Source of the DNA: Site-B1 sp963722665
GTDB lineage: Bacteria > Bacteroidota > Bacteroidia > Flavobacteriales > Flavobacteriaceae
DNA: 17,717 nt
Direction: 5' to 3'
NCBI GenBank assembly: GCA_963722665.1
Contig: CAVRNW010000030.1
Coordinates: forward strand, 1-17,717
Shown here: piece after piece, positions 7,416 to 14,141 of the stretch
Numbering within the stretch: the stretch's first letter is position 1
How the letters are laid out: the number at the start of each line of letters is the position of its first letter
Translations under genes and position numbers: made by a program
Notes under the pieces: model-generated
Told to the model about the DNA's origin: nothing
Database searches by the model: none
The model's input: the letters and a program-made list of their open reading frames with translations, nothing else

Positions 7416-8585
7416 TTAAAATTCACTCTTTATCATTCTTATTGTGTTTTCTAAAATGTCGTCATTGACGTCCTCTACAAATGTATCCGGTTTAAGCCCA
7501 CCGATAGTCAACTCTCCACTTGGTCTAATATATCTTTTCGCCGAAGTCCAAACCCAAAGTCCACTATTGGGTAAATCAAATGGATAAATATCTCCAAATT
7601 CATTTACTTCAGACTTAGTTTGTTCTCCAATAATATGCCCAATTTCATAATCCTTAATAACTGTTGCAAAACCTAGAGCCGTCGAAAAAGTATTTGAATT
7701 TATCAATAAATATATTTTTCCATCAAATCTATATTTGATATTTATTGGATTTTTGAATCCCTTTATGTCTTCATATACCATACCCACAGGTGTATGTTTA
7801 TAATCGTTTATTTGCGGAATAAATGTCAAAAAGGGTTTAAACCACCATGAAAAATATCCTCTCATATACTTATAATATTGTTCGCTACGCTTTATAAGTA
7901 TTTTTGAATTAGCCTTATAGGGTTTGCTATATATACATGAAATCAAATAATCTGCTAGTTCCGAATTGCCTCCAGGATTGTTCCGAATGTCTATGATTAA
8001 ATTACCGATAGAATCATTGTGAATCTTTGCAAAAATACTATCAACATTATTATAGAAATCCCTTTTATCTATAACAAAATCCTTCACATTAAGATACCCA
8101 ATATTTTCCTCTAATATTTTATATGTATTTATCTTTTTAATATTAGAATGTGCTTGGTCGAAATTAGATTTATTATCCTCATCGTCAGATAATTCAGGAA
8201 ACTTTATTTGAGTATGTCCATCATTAATTGAATTAATAAAGTATCTTAAGGTTTGTTGTAACTCAGACCTTGAAATATCATCTGTTATCGTTTGTTTTAT
8301 TGAATCGGCCTTTTTATAAAAGTTGTTTCGAGTGATATAGGAATACGGGTTGGGGTGCACTTCCTCAATTGTTTTAATCATAAAATCTATATCTTCATGG
8401 ATTAACTCCTTAGGAATTGCCTTGTTCCATTGAAGGGAGTCAATTTGCTCGTGCTGAGAGAAAAAATGTTCCATTGGATTCTTTTGTATTTCAAATCCAG
8501 TTGTAGAAGCAATTGCAACACAAATTAATACGAATGCCAATGAAATTATTATAAATCTGAATATTATCCTTTTCAATCTTTTCAT
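7416..8585 (-). CDS. S41 family peptidase-like protein, about 389 aa
   Basis: I take the ATG at 8583-8585 (MKRLKRIIFRF) as start; a TTG three codons upstream is also open. One N-terminal membrane anchor (about residues 8-28) is followed by the S41 N-terminal helical region (EDIDFMIKTIEEVHPNPY, SINDGHTQI) and then the C-terminal protease core. The core has IGYLNVKDF, NLIIDIRNNPGGNSELADYL and LLINSNTFSTALGFATVIKD, where the serine of TFSTA (about residue 301) fits the nucleophile position, and then GEQT. No PDZ domain is evident. The protein would act in the periplasm, tethered to the inner membrane. Known S41 enzymes are tail-specific proteases, but bacteroidetal paralogues of this short type have no defined substrate. 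The stop codon lies 4 bases from core GTTAGGC. Confidence 0.88.
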   Translation of the reverse strand: MKRLKRIIFRFIIISLAFVLICVAIASTTGFEIQKNPMEHFFSQHEQIDSLQWNKAIPKELIHEDIDFMIKTIEEVHPNPYSYITRNNFYKKADSIKQTITDDISRSELQQTLRYFINSINDGHTQIKFPELSDDEDNKSNFDQAHSNIKKINTYKILEENIGYLNVKDFVIDKRDFYNNVDSIFAKIHNDSIGNLIIDIRNNPGGNSELADYLISCIYSKPYKANSKILIKRSEQYYKYMRGYFSWWFKPFLTFIPQINDYKHTPVGMVYEDIKGFKNPINIKYRFDGKIYLLINSNTFSTALGFATVIKDYEIGHIIGEQTKSEVNEFGDIYPFDLPNSGLWVWTSAKRYIRPSGELTIGGLKPDTFVEDVNDDILENTIRMIKSEF

Positions 8586-8611
8586 GATTAACAATACATA
8601 CAGCTAATTTT

Positions 8612-8670
8612 GCCTAAGGTCTAGCTATTTGCAGTGTCCCGAAGGGCATTGCGTATAGGTTTTGTTGCCA
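8612..8670. repeat. S-class attC-like junction site (S4)
   Basis: It shares 43 of 44 interior bases with S2 (8624-8667 against 4963-5006), including the CCC-GAA-GGG apex. Its end sequences differ: GCCTAAGG at one side and GTTGCCA at the other. Each end matches the adjoining gene unit rather than S2. Confidence 0.7.
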
Positions 8671-8685
8671 AACGTTTTTATTTGT

Positions 8686-9396
8686 TTATCCATAAATCAA
8701 TAAAGCAGGACTTCCCAAGGAAACGTCAAATACAGGTTTATACCAATCAACATTCGTTTCTGTTACTATCCTCTTGTTATCTTTTCTGTAGTCCAAAAAG
8801 TACTTGTTTTCTTGTCTTTCAGGTTTTCCGTAATAGAACCAAGTCAGCTTAATTCTGTCCGCATTAATAATTTTTAGAAATGTCGAGGATTCTTGAATTT
8901 GGATAGGGTTGTGAATTTCGAGTTGTTCTCCTTCGTCAAAATTGAGGGTAAGGACTTTAGTGTCACTATTAAAGTTTCCAGATTTGACAGAATGAACATT
9001 GTCATATGGTTTTCCAAACCAATCATTGTAAATTCTAAAAGTCCCACCTTTGAGTAAATTTTGGTTCTCGGAAATGAGCTGAATCAGTTCTTCTGGTGTT
9101 CTTTCTTTTGTCGAGCTGTTAGGGCTTAATTTGAGGTTATCAAGTTCAGGAGAAGCATTTTTAGCTGCCATAAATTCAACCGGTCCAATTATTTGAACTT
9201 TTCTAAAAATTGAGTAACCAAGATATATTGACAGAACGCATAAAAGTCCAATTATTCCAATTCCGATAAAGTTTGGTTGCGCGTCATAAATGAATATTCC
9301 GAAAAATGCGGCTCCAAGAACTGGTCCGAGTCCGAATACAATTCCTGATACTATGTTAATGATTTGTCTCAGTGTTTCTTTTTTAATGTTTAGCAA
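8686..9396 (-). CDS. Two-TM membrane protein with soluble C-terminal domain, 236 aa
   Basis: Two hydrophobic segments (about residues 12-34 and 42-64) are followed by a soluble domain of about 170 residues. That domain has the stretches PEELIQLISENQNLLKGGTF and GKPYDNVHSVKSGNF, and a beta-rich tail (DWYKPVFDVSLGSPALL). I do not recognise a family. No ATG occurs in frame before the second half. The only plausible start is TTG at 9394-9396, which lies inside the junction core GTTGCTAAAC, and the frame is closed by a stop about 27 bases further upstream. The gene therefore either starts within its recombination core or lost a few N-terminal codons. It lies directly downstream of the L1 repeat module. 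Confidence 0.7.
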   Translation of the reverse strand: MLNIKKETLRQIINIVSGIVFGLGPVLGAAFFGIFIYDAQPNFIGIGIIGLLCVLSIYLGYSIFRKVQIIGPVEFMAAKNASPELDNLKLSPNSSTKERTPEELIQLISENQNLLKGGTFRIYNDWFGKPYDNVHSVKSGNFNSDTKVLTLNFDEGEQLEIHNPIQIQESSTFLKIINADRIKLTWFYYGKPERQENKYFLDYRKDNKRIVTETNVDWYKPVFDVSLGSPALLIYG

Positions 9397-9682
9397 CTTG
9401 TTTATATGTTTTATAATACGTCATTATCCCACCAAATCAGTGTTATTAATGATATGTTTTTGACATCTATTAATACTTAATATTAGTTTCAAATATCTAA
9501 TTAAGTAAGAAATATTGCACTATTTTATGATTTAAATCATTCGTTCAAAAAAAAGATCTTATAACATTCTGCAGGGTCTTCCATCCTGTAAGGCTTTTTT
9601 GCGTGGGCGGATTTTCGTAAGCAGGTTCTTGCCAGGCAACCTGTCAGCCTCTGGCGGATTAATTATAGCCAATGTTGTGTGC
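9391..9682. repeat. L-class junction element (L1)
   Basis: This 292-bp element runs from inverted core TAGCAAC (9391-9397) to core GTTGTGTGC (9674-9682). The first 200 bases or so match 16551-16754 almost base for base and 13851-14050 more loosely. The remainder (9586-9682) matches 14041-14134 closely and contains GGCGGATTTTC...AGCAGGTTCTT, also present in M3 (10758-10780). So the element looks like half an M site joined to a separate module. Its terminator hairpin is broken: GATCTTATAAC stands where the GACCCTGCAAC arm should be. The perfect palindrome ATGATTTAAATCAT lies at 9527-9540. Confidence 0.75.
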
Positions 9683-9692
9683 TTGCTTTTCA

Positions 9693-10115
9693 CTACTCCT
9701 TTTCAGCCCAAGGGTCGTATGAACCAAAGCTCCATATATATTCTTCAGTATCCTTGCATGTATAGCCTCGTCCACCGTATTCTTCATCTTTAATTTCTAT
9801 TAGAATTTTTGCTCCTACTGAAACGGCTTTTTCATAATGTTCATCAATTTTCTCGACTACAATATAAGGTGCTTGAGTGTTATTTCCGTTGAGGCTTTCT
9901 GGCGATTTTATCAGTTTTCCATATTCGTTTTCATTTTCAGAACTTAGCATAATCATAGAATTACCAAATGTCAGTTGTGCGTGCGCAATGGTATTATTCT
10001 CTCCTTCGACTATGAGGTGTTTTTCAAATCCGAATGCGTTGCAAAGCCAGTCAATTGCAGTTCGGGCATTTTTGTAACGCATTGTCGGGATAATGCATGA
10101 TTTATTTTCTTTCAT
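9693..10115 (-). CDS. VOC family protein (PhnB/glyoxalase-like), 140 aa
   Basis: This is a complete single-domain VOC protein. The N-terminal unit is CIIPTMRYKNARTAIDWLCNAFGFEKH, followed by IAHAQLTFGNSMIMLSS, the second unit PYIVVEKIDEHYEKAVSVGAKIL, and the characteristic C-terminal YGGRGYTCKDTEEYIWSFGSYDPW. The last motif places it with the glyoxalase/bleomycin-resistance-like group. His45 (AHAQL) and a C-terminal glutamate (about Glu126) are plausible metal ligands. It has no signal peptide and is cytosolic. Such proteins range from fosfomycin or bleomycin resistance to uncharacterised detoxification enzymes, and the substrate is not predictable. The unit is flanked by GTTGTGTGC and its inverted copy. 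Confidence 0.9.
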   Translation of the reverse strand: MKENKSCIIPTMRYKNARTAIDWLCNAFGFEKHLIVEGENNTIAHAQLTFGNSMIMLSSENENEYGKLIKSPESLNGNNTQAPYIVVEKIDEHYEKAVSVGAKILIEIKDEEYGGRGYTCKDTEEYIWSFGSYDPWAEKE

Positions 10116-10205
10116 ATTTTTTTGATTCGTTTTCTACAAGTTCAAGTTACAGCAAAGTGGTTATTTTGTTCCTTAACGATTAAGGAAAATTCGGTTTTTT
10201 AGCTT

Positions 10206-10260
10206 GCACACAACGGTTTGTATATGAGCCGTTTTATTGGCTTATATATATTGTTATGCC
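10206..10260. repeat. S-class attC-like junction site (S5)
   Basis: This 55-bp hairpin has ends GCACACAAC and GTTATGCC. TATATGAGCC pairs with GGCTTATATA (one G-T) around GTTTTATT. It is the simplest junction in the window and the closest in size to a minimal attC. Confidence 0.7.
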
Positions 10261-10276
10261 ATGTAGTTTATAAATA

Positions 10277-10639
10277 TCATGTGTTTAGTTGTCGTTGTCC
10301 TATTTTTGCTCCAACAATCGCTCCTATAAATGACAATACCCAGCCCCCACAAATAATTATCAACAATGTTGATATCCAATAAAAATTCTCCTCTCCAAAT
10401 GCTACCATTATACCAAATATATTACAGATGAATGGCACATACCAAACGCTCTTGGGATTCTTCATACATATGAAAAAACAAGCAATGACAATCACAATAA
10501 TATAGACGATATAGCCAGGTGTCTCCCCGAAAGGGTAAGCGACGAGAAATAAAAGAATAAATGACAGTACTGCGGCCATTAGTGATAATGCCCAACTTGG
10601 AATCTCAGAGAATAATGACTTCTTTACTTTTGTTTCCAT
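10277..10639 (-). CDS. Small four-TM membrane protein, 120 aa
   Basis: The start is ATG 10637-10639. After a short basic N-terminus (METKVKKSLF) come four hydrophobic segments at about residues 14-38, 43-58, 66-82 and 86-110, ending in a short polar tail (GQRQLNT). I recognise no family motif. The composition fits a small inner-membrane protein of unknown role. The start codon is 34 bases from GCACATAAC and the stop is 16 bases from GTTATGCC. These two ends match each other in inverted form over about 14 bases (GTTATGCCATGTAG and GTTATGTGCCACATAG). Confidence 0.75.
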   Translation of the reverse strand: METKVKKSLFSEIPSWALSLMAAVLSFILLFLVAYPFGETPGYIVYIIVIVIACFFICMKNPKSVWYVPFICNIFGIMVAFGEENFYWISTLLIIICGGWVLSFIGAIVGAKIGQRQLNT

Positions 10640-10673
10640 ATTCTTATAATTGTTTATTAATTAATCCTATGTG

Positions 10674-10858
10674 GCACATAACGGTTTGGCTATGGTTTCG
10701 TTATATCGTTGGTACGAACTAAGTTAGTAAAAGAAAACTAACCAGTAGGAAAATCCTGGCGGATTTTCCAGCAGGTTCTTACAGCACAGAGCCAGCAATT
10801 GACTATACCCGCCTGCCACTATAAATATTTATTGAGGCGGGCAGGCACGTTGTTGTGC
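10674..10858. repeat. M-class attC-like junction site (M3)
   Basis: Ends are GCACATAACG (10674-10683) and CGTTGTTGTGC (10848-10858), an inverted pair. The apical hairpin at 10748-10769 is perfect: GGAAAATCC-TGGC-GGATTTTCC. A 39-bp palindromic insert lies at 10808-10846. The rsgA stop codon follows the core with no gap. Confidence 0.75.
10808..10846. repeat. 39-bp palindromic insert, copy 2
   Basis: It has the same sequence as 6418-6456 except for one base in the loop (TTGAGGC against TTGGGGC), and the same position within the junction site. Confidence 0.7.
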
Positions 10859-11926
10859 TTAGTACTTATTCCGTTTTCTCTGTTTTTTAACATTCCTAAT
10901 CATTTTCCCGAAGTCTTTGTCCTTCTTTTTCTTTTCCTCAACAGTGGATTCAAAAAAGGCTCTTTCTCTTTCCATCTTTTGGAAATTTGCATAAGCATCC
11001 GAATCGATTTTTTTATTTTCAACTGCATCGCGTATTGCACAACCTTGTTCTGTAGTATGTGTACAGTTATTGAATTTACAACTTTGAGATAATTCAACTA
11101 TTTCATCAAATGTAATGTCTAGTCCGGCAGAAGTATTAGTAATGCCAATTTCTCTCATTCCCGGATTGTCAATTAAAATGCCGCCATTTTCTAAAACAAT
11201 TAATTCTCGGTGTGAGGTGATATGTTTTCCTCGGTCAATACTCTCACTAATAGAACCTGTATTCATAAGTTCTTTACCTGTTAGCTGGTTAATAAGTGTA
11301 GACTTTCCTACTCCGGATGAACCTAGTAAACAATAAGTCTTGCCTTTATTTATAATGGCTTTTATTTCATCTAAACCGACACGAGACTGATTGCTGATTG
11401 CAATTACAGAAACATCTTTGATTCGCTCTTTTACTTGATTGATTAATCTGTCTAATGTTGGTTCATCTATTAAATCTATTTTACTTAAAACAATGATTGG
11501 TTCTACTTTAGACGTGTTGCAAATGGTTAAATACCTTTCTAAACGATTGATATTAAAATCTCTGTTTACTGATTGAACAATTAGGCCATAGTCAATATTT
11601 GTAGCAATAATTTGAATTTGTGCCGATTTACCAACTGCCTGCCTTTCAATTATGGAATGTCTGGGATAAATGGAATGTATTAATGCTTTATTCTCATCAT
11701 ATTCGGAAATTGCAACCCAATCTCCAACAGCCGGCAAATCGTATCTGCTTTCCGCAGTAAATCTTAAACTACCTATAAGCTCAGCTTCAAATTCTGTGTT
11801 CTCTGTTTTAACAACATATCTGTCCTTATGTTCCAATATAACTCGGCCAACATCAAATGAATTATTATTTTGTTCTTTTCGGAATTTATCTAAACTCGTA
11901 TTATAACCTAAATCTTCAAGTTTCAT
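10859..11926 (-). CDS. rsgA: Ribosome small-subunit-dependent GTPase RsgA (accessory type), 355 aa
   Basis: RsgA is a circularly permuted GTPase that acts in late 30S maturation. Counting from the ATG at 11924-11926: an OB-fold region (about 25-95), the G4 variant SKID at 148-151, the P-loop GSSGVGKST at 202-210, G3 DNPG at 253-256, a zinc site with Cys283, Cys288, His290 and Cys296, and a lysine-rich tail. I reject the longer GTG start at 11980: its extra 18 residues would be translated from the junction palindrome and core. The N-terminal extension MKLEDLGYNTSLDKF and the length of about 355 aa suggest the longer paralogue seen beside a housekeeping rsgA in some genomes, but I cannot check for a second copy. 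The TAA abuts core GTTGTGC directly. Confidence 0.92.
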   Translation of the reverse strand: MKLEDLGYNTSLDKFRKEQNNNSFDVGRVILEHKDRYVVKTENTEFEAELIGSLRFTAESRYDLPAVGDWVAISEYDENKALIHSIYPRHSIIERQAVGKSAQIQIIATNIDYGLIVQSVNRDFNINRLERYLTICNTSKVEPIIVLSKIDLIDEPTLDRLINQVKERIKDVSVIAISNQSRVGLDEIKAIINKGKTYCLLGSSGVGKSTLINQLTGKELMNTGSISESIDRGKHITSHRELIVLENGGILIDNPGMREIGITNTSAGLDITFDEIVELSQSCKFNNCTHTTEQGCAIRDAVENKKIDSDAYANFQKMERERAFFESTVEEKKKKDKDFGKMIRNVKKQRKRNKY

Positions 11927-11948
11927 TTCAGGTGTTTTTTCTGTATTA

Positions 11949-12021
11949 AGTACAACGGTTTTTTTATACCCGCCTGCCACTATAAATTTTAATTGAGGCG
12001 GGCAGGCACGAGGTTGTGGTG
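11949..12021. repeat. Reduced junction site consisting mostly of a palindromic insert (S6)
   Basis: Inverted core AGTACAACGG (11949-11958) and core GTTGTGGTG (12013-12021) are separated by little more than copy 3 of the 39-bp insert. The M-type interior is missing. Either it was deleted or the insert has replaced it as the hairpin stem. Confidence 0.6.
11969..12007. repeat. 39-bp palindromic insert, copy 3
   Basis: It is the same as the copies at 6418 and 10808, except that the loop reads ATAAATTTTAAT, which breaks the inner palindrome while keeping the GCCTGCC/GGCAGGC arms. Confidence 0.7.
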
Positions 12022-12044
12022 TCGTTTTTTAGTTTCTTACTAAA

Positions 12045-12875
12045 CTAACTATCATAATGTGCAAGACCAGGATTGCAAATAAACTGCCCTCTTTCTCTTA
12101 TAAAAATTGTTGGTTTTTGACCGGTTATTCTCTTAAAATCATTTATAAAATGTGATTGATCGAAATAACCGCAATGATATGCTACACTAGTTAAATCAAT
12201 TACTTGATCTTCATTTAACAAACGTAATACCTCATTTATGCGAATAATGCGAAGATAATGTTTCGGACTAATTCCAACCTTTTCTTTAAATTCTCTTTCT
12301 AATTGACGCTTGCTAATACATAATCTGCTAGAAAGGTCTTTTATCTTAACACCTTTTGTATTTCTTATGAGCTTAGCAGCTAAATTGACGTAGTTCATGT
12401 CAATTTTATTGTTCAGCAAATTCTTCAATAAATAATTTTCAGTTCGCTGAATCATGGAAAGAACACTTATTTCTTCCTTTAATTTATGACTAAAGTCAAT
12501 AAATCCAGCACCCAATACCATGGATATATCCTCATAACGATCCGTAAGTAAAGAAGCCGGGACTCCAAATATGTTATAAATACCTTCCGGCTTAAACCGA
12601 ATAGCAAACACTTTTACATAATTCTTAAACCTAATTTCGTAAGGTTTTGTATACAACCCCATAATCATAAAGTCTGGGGATTGCGACCAAGTAGTATCAT
12701 TTTCAAGATCGCAATGCAAATCGTTAAGATGAATAATCAACTCCAGGCAGCCCGTTGGAATCATTTGCATGGATAACGGTCCGGTTGCATTTAAATTAAA
12801 ACTACCTTCCCAAAATAGCTCAACAAATGGTTTTAGACTTTCGCATGGCATATACTCATTTAAAAAAGTATTCAT
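12045..12875 (-). CDS. AraC family transcriptional regulator, 276 aa
   Basis: The N-terminal domain of about 150 residues (LNEYMPCESLKPFVELFWEGSF, MQMIPTGCLELIIHL, VFAIRFKPEGIYNIFG) is of the type found in many bacteroidetal AraC regulators (DUF6597-like sensor). The C-terminal double helix-turn-helix runs from about residue 168 to 262, with IKDLSSRLCISKRQLEREFKE as the first HTH and SVAYHCGYFDQSHFINDFKR plus TGQKPT as the second. It lies 30 bases downstream of the MBL-fold gene, in the same direction and in the same cassette, so the two are probably cotranscribed, and the regulator may control that gene or itself. The stop is 23 bases from core GTTGTGGTG. The inducer is unknown. Confidence 0.9.
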   Translation of the reverse strand: MNTFLNEYMPCESLKPFVELFWEGSFNLNATGPLSMQMIPTGCLELIIHLNDLHCDLENDTTWSQSPDFMIMGLYTKPYEIRFKNYVKVFAIRFKPEGIYNIFGVPASLLTDRYEDISMVLGAGFIDFSHKLKEEISVLSMIQRTENYLLKNLLNNKIDMNYVNLAAKLIRNTKGVKIKDLSSRLCISKRQLEREFKEKVGISPKHYLRIIRINEVLRLLNEDQVIDLTSVAYHCGYFDQSHFINDFKRITGQKPTIFIRERGQFICNPGLAHYDS

Positions 12876-12905
12876 TTTATCAAAATCGGTAAGCCTAAAG
12901 TTAGT

Positions 12906-13643
12906 TTATTTTTGATTAGCCTTAACATCCCATAATTCTTTCATAACAATGTCAAGATCCAGTAAGGCTTGACTACAATCACCAAAGAATGATGAACCAT
13001 GCATGGTTGCAAGTGTTTTTGGCTTCAAATCCGCTAATGAATAGAGAATTTTTGATGTATTACATGTATAGGGTGTATATTCCATTAAAGGCCCTTGTTC
13101 ATATTCAAGCATTGATTTTTTATGTGAAGTCAAAATGTCTTTATCTGTTATATCAGTTACATTTCCATTTTGATGAAATAAATCGGAGCACAATAACGTT
13201 CCATTCGTCTCTTCAAACAACACTCCAGCATCCCAGCCATGCGGTAGATGCGGCGTTCTGATGAAACGATAATTATGTTTTCCAGTATTTAAAACAGCAT
13301 TACCCGACATTGCATAAGCTGGCCTTATAGCAAAATCTCCCATATTAACAATAGCACCTGCTTCACTGCACACAGCTTTAGCATTTGGAGCGACCTGTAA
13401 CCACTCATTAAGTGCTCCACACTCATCTACTTCAAAATGACTAAAACCAATCCACATAATCTTTGATGGATCAATTAATTTGCTTACAGCCTCTAATACA
13501 GCAGGAAACATTTGTCTCATTCCAGCATGATATAACATGGGTTCATCATCTTTAATTAAAAAGTGATTAAATTGTAAATTAAATTCGTTAACAAATACCG
13601 AAATTCGGTATACATCCGGTGCGATTTCTGAAACTTTGATCAT
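12906..13643 (-). CDS. MBL-fold diiron protein (FprA/ODP-like), 245 aa
   Basis: This is a stand-alone metallo-beta-lactamase-fold domain. The metal motif is H69-F-E71-V-D73-E (SHFEVDECGAL) rather than HxHxDH. That pattern is typical of the diiron flavo-diiron and oxygen-binding diiron protein branch. Other probable ligands are His135 (PHLPHGWDAG), Asp154 (LLCSDLF) and His215 (ATMHGSS). The flavodoxin domain of FprA is absent, which is closer to ODP-type oxygen or NO-responsive proteins. It is cytosolic, with no signal peptide. The start ATG at 13641-13643 gives MIKVSEIAPDVYRI, the usual first strands. It heads a two-gene unit with the AraC regulator. That pairing suggests a sensor or stress function, but this is inference. 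Confidence 0.88.
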   Translation of the reverse strand: MIKVSEIAPDVYRISVFVNEFNLQFNHFLIKDDEPMLYHAGMRQMFPAVLEAVSKLIDPSKIMWIGFSHFEVDECGALNEWLQVAPNAKAVCSEAGAIVNMGDFAIRPAYAMSGNAVLNTGKHNYRFIRTPHLPHGWDAGVLFEETNGTLLCSDLFHQNGNVTDITDKDILTSHKKSMLEYEQGPLMEYTPYTCNTSKILYSLADLKPKTLATMHGSSFFGDCSQALLDLDIVMKELWDVKANQK

Positions 13644-13844
13644 TTGACTTGTTATTATTAATTAGTAAGAATTAAATTTTTAGTTAATTATATTGATTTG
13701 AGCTAAAGTTATAGAGGAATAAATAAGCATGATTGTAAAAAAACGACATTATTTAGGGGGCTCTTGTGGTGTATATCTTAATATTGTATTAATAAGCATT
13801 ATTAATTGACAATACTGAAGTAATATGTGCGTATTTTTCTAATG
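13644..13844 (-). promoter_or_regulatory. Upstream region of the MBL-AraC unit
   Basis: This is the only cassette with about 200 bases between its start codon and its end core. No ORF is visible. TATAACTTTAG (gene sense, about 13698-13708) is one base off the TAnnTTTG -7 element of Bacteroidota, but I see no TTTG at the proper distance. AATGTCGTTTTTT (about 13738-13750 inverted) repeats the GTGTCGTTTTTT just inside the other end of the unit (12019-12030). A promoter is plausible here but not demonstrated. Confidence 0.3.
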
Positions 13845-13981
13845 CACCACAACTTGCATATATAGTTTTATTATAGGTCATTATCCCACTAAATTGAAGT
13901 TATAAACGAACCATTTTTGATATCTATAAATAACTATTATTCGTTTGAAACAACTAATAAGGTAAGAAATAACAATATTTT

Positions 13982-13995
13982 ATGATTTAAATCAT
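13982..13995. promoter_or_regulatory. Conserved 14-bp perfect palindrome
   Basis: ATGATTTAAATCAT is perfectly symmetric and unchanged in all three L modules (9527-9540, 13982-13995, 16684-16697), although the flanks of this copy have diverged. Together with its position just after the terminator and upstream of the next gene, this suggests a dimeric-regulator operator, perhaps of CRP/FNR type. The protein is not identified. Confidence 0.4.
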
Positions 13996-14001
13996 TCGTT
14001 C

Positions 14002-14036
14002 AAAAAAAAGACCCTGCAACATTCTGCAGGGTCTTT
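14002..14036 (-). terminator. Rho-independent terminator in L2
   Basis: In gene sense the sequence reads GACCCTGCA, a 6-base loop, TGCAGGGTC and then eight T residues (the A-run at 14002-14009). The 9-bp GC-rich stem extends by A-T pairs at both ends. It lies downstream of the DUF6090 gene and would isolate it from the MBL-AraC unit. Confidence 0.8.
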
Positions 14037-14141
14037 CCATCCTGTAAGGCTTTAGTGTGGGAGGATTTTCTTAAGCAGGTTCTTGCCAGGCAACCTGTCC
14101 GCCTCTGGCGGATTAATTATAGCCATTGTTAGGCAACGTTT

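Larger units (their letters stand above)
13845..14134. repeat. L-class junction element (L2), intact terminator
   Basis: This 290-bp element runs from inverted core CACCACAAC (13845-13853) to core GTTAGGC (14128-14134). It aligns with L1 over its whole length. It is the most diverged copy in the module part, but the only internal copy with a complete terminator stem. The M-like half contains the perfect hairpin TCCGCC-TCT-GGCGGA near 14098-14112. Confidence 0.75.

Noticed and set aside
9599..9793. Plus-strand ORF sharing PGNLSASGGLIIA with the one at 14083-14265
   Set aside because: The shared peptide comes from the duplicated L-element DNA. The reading frames differ outside it, there is no common start or stop, and both overlap well-supported minus-strand genes.
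10799..11092. Plus-strand 97-aa ORF, and similar ORFs at 6754-7101, 12989-13261 and 11670-11906
   Set aside because: Each lies antisense within a gene of recognised family or runs through a junction palindrome, with no family resemblance of its own.
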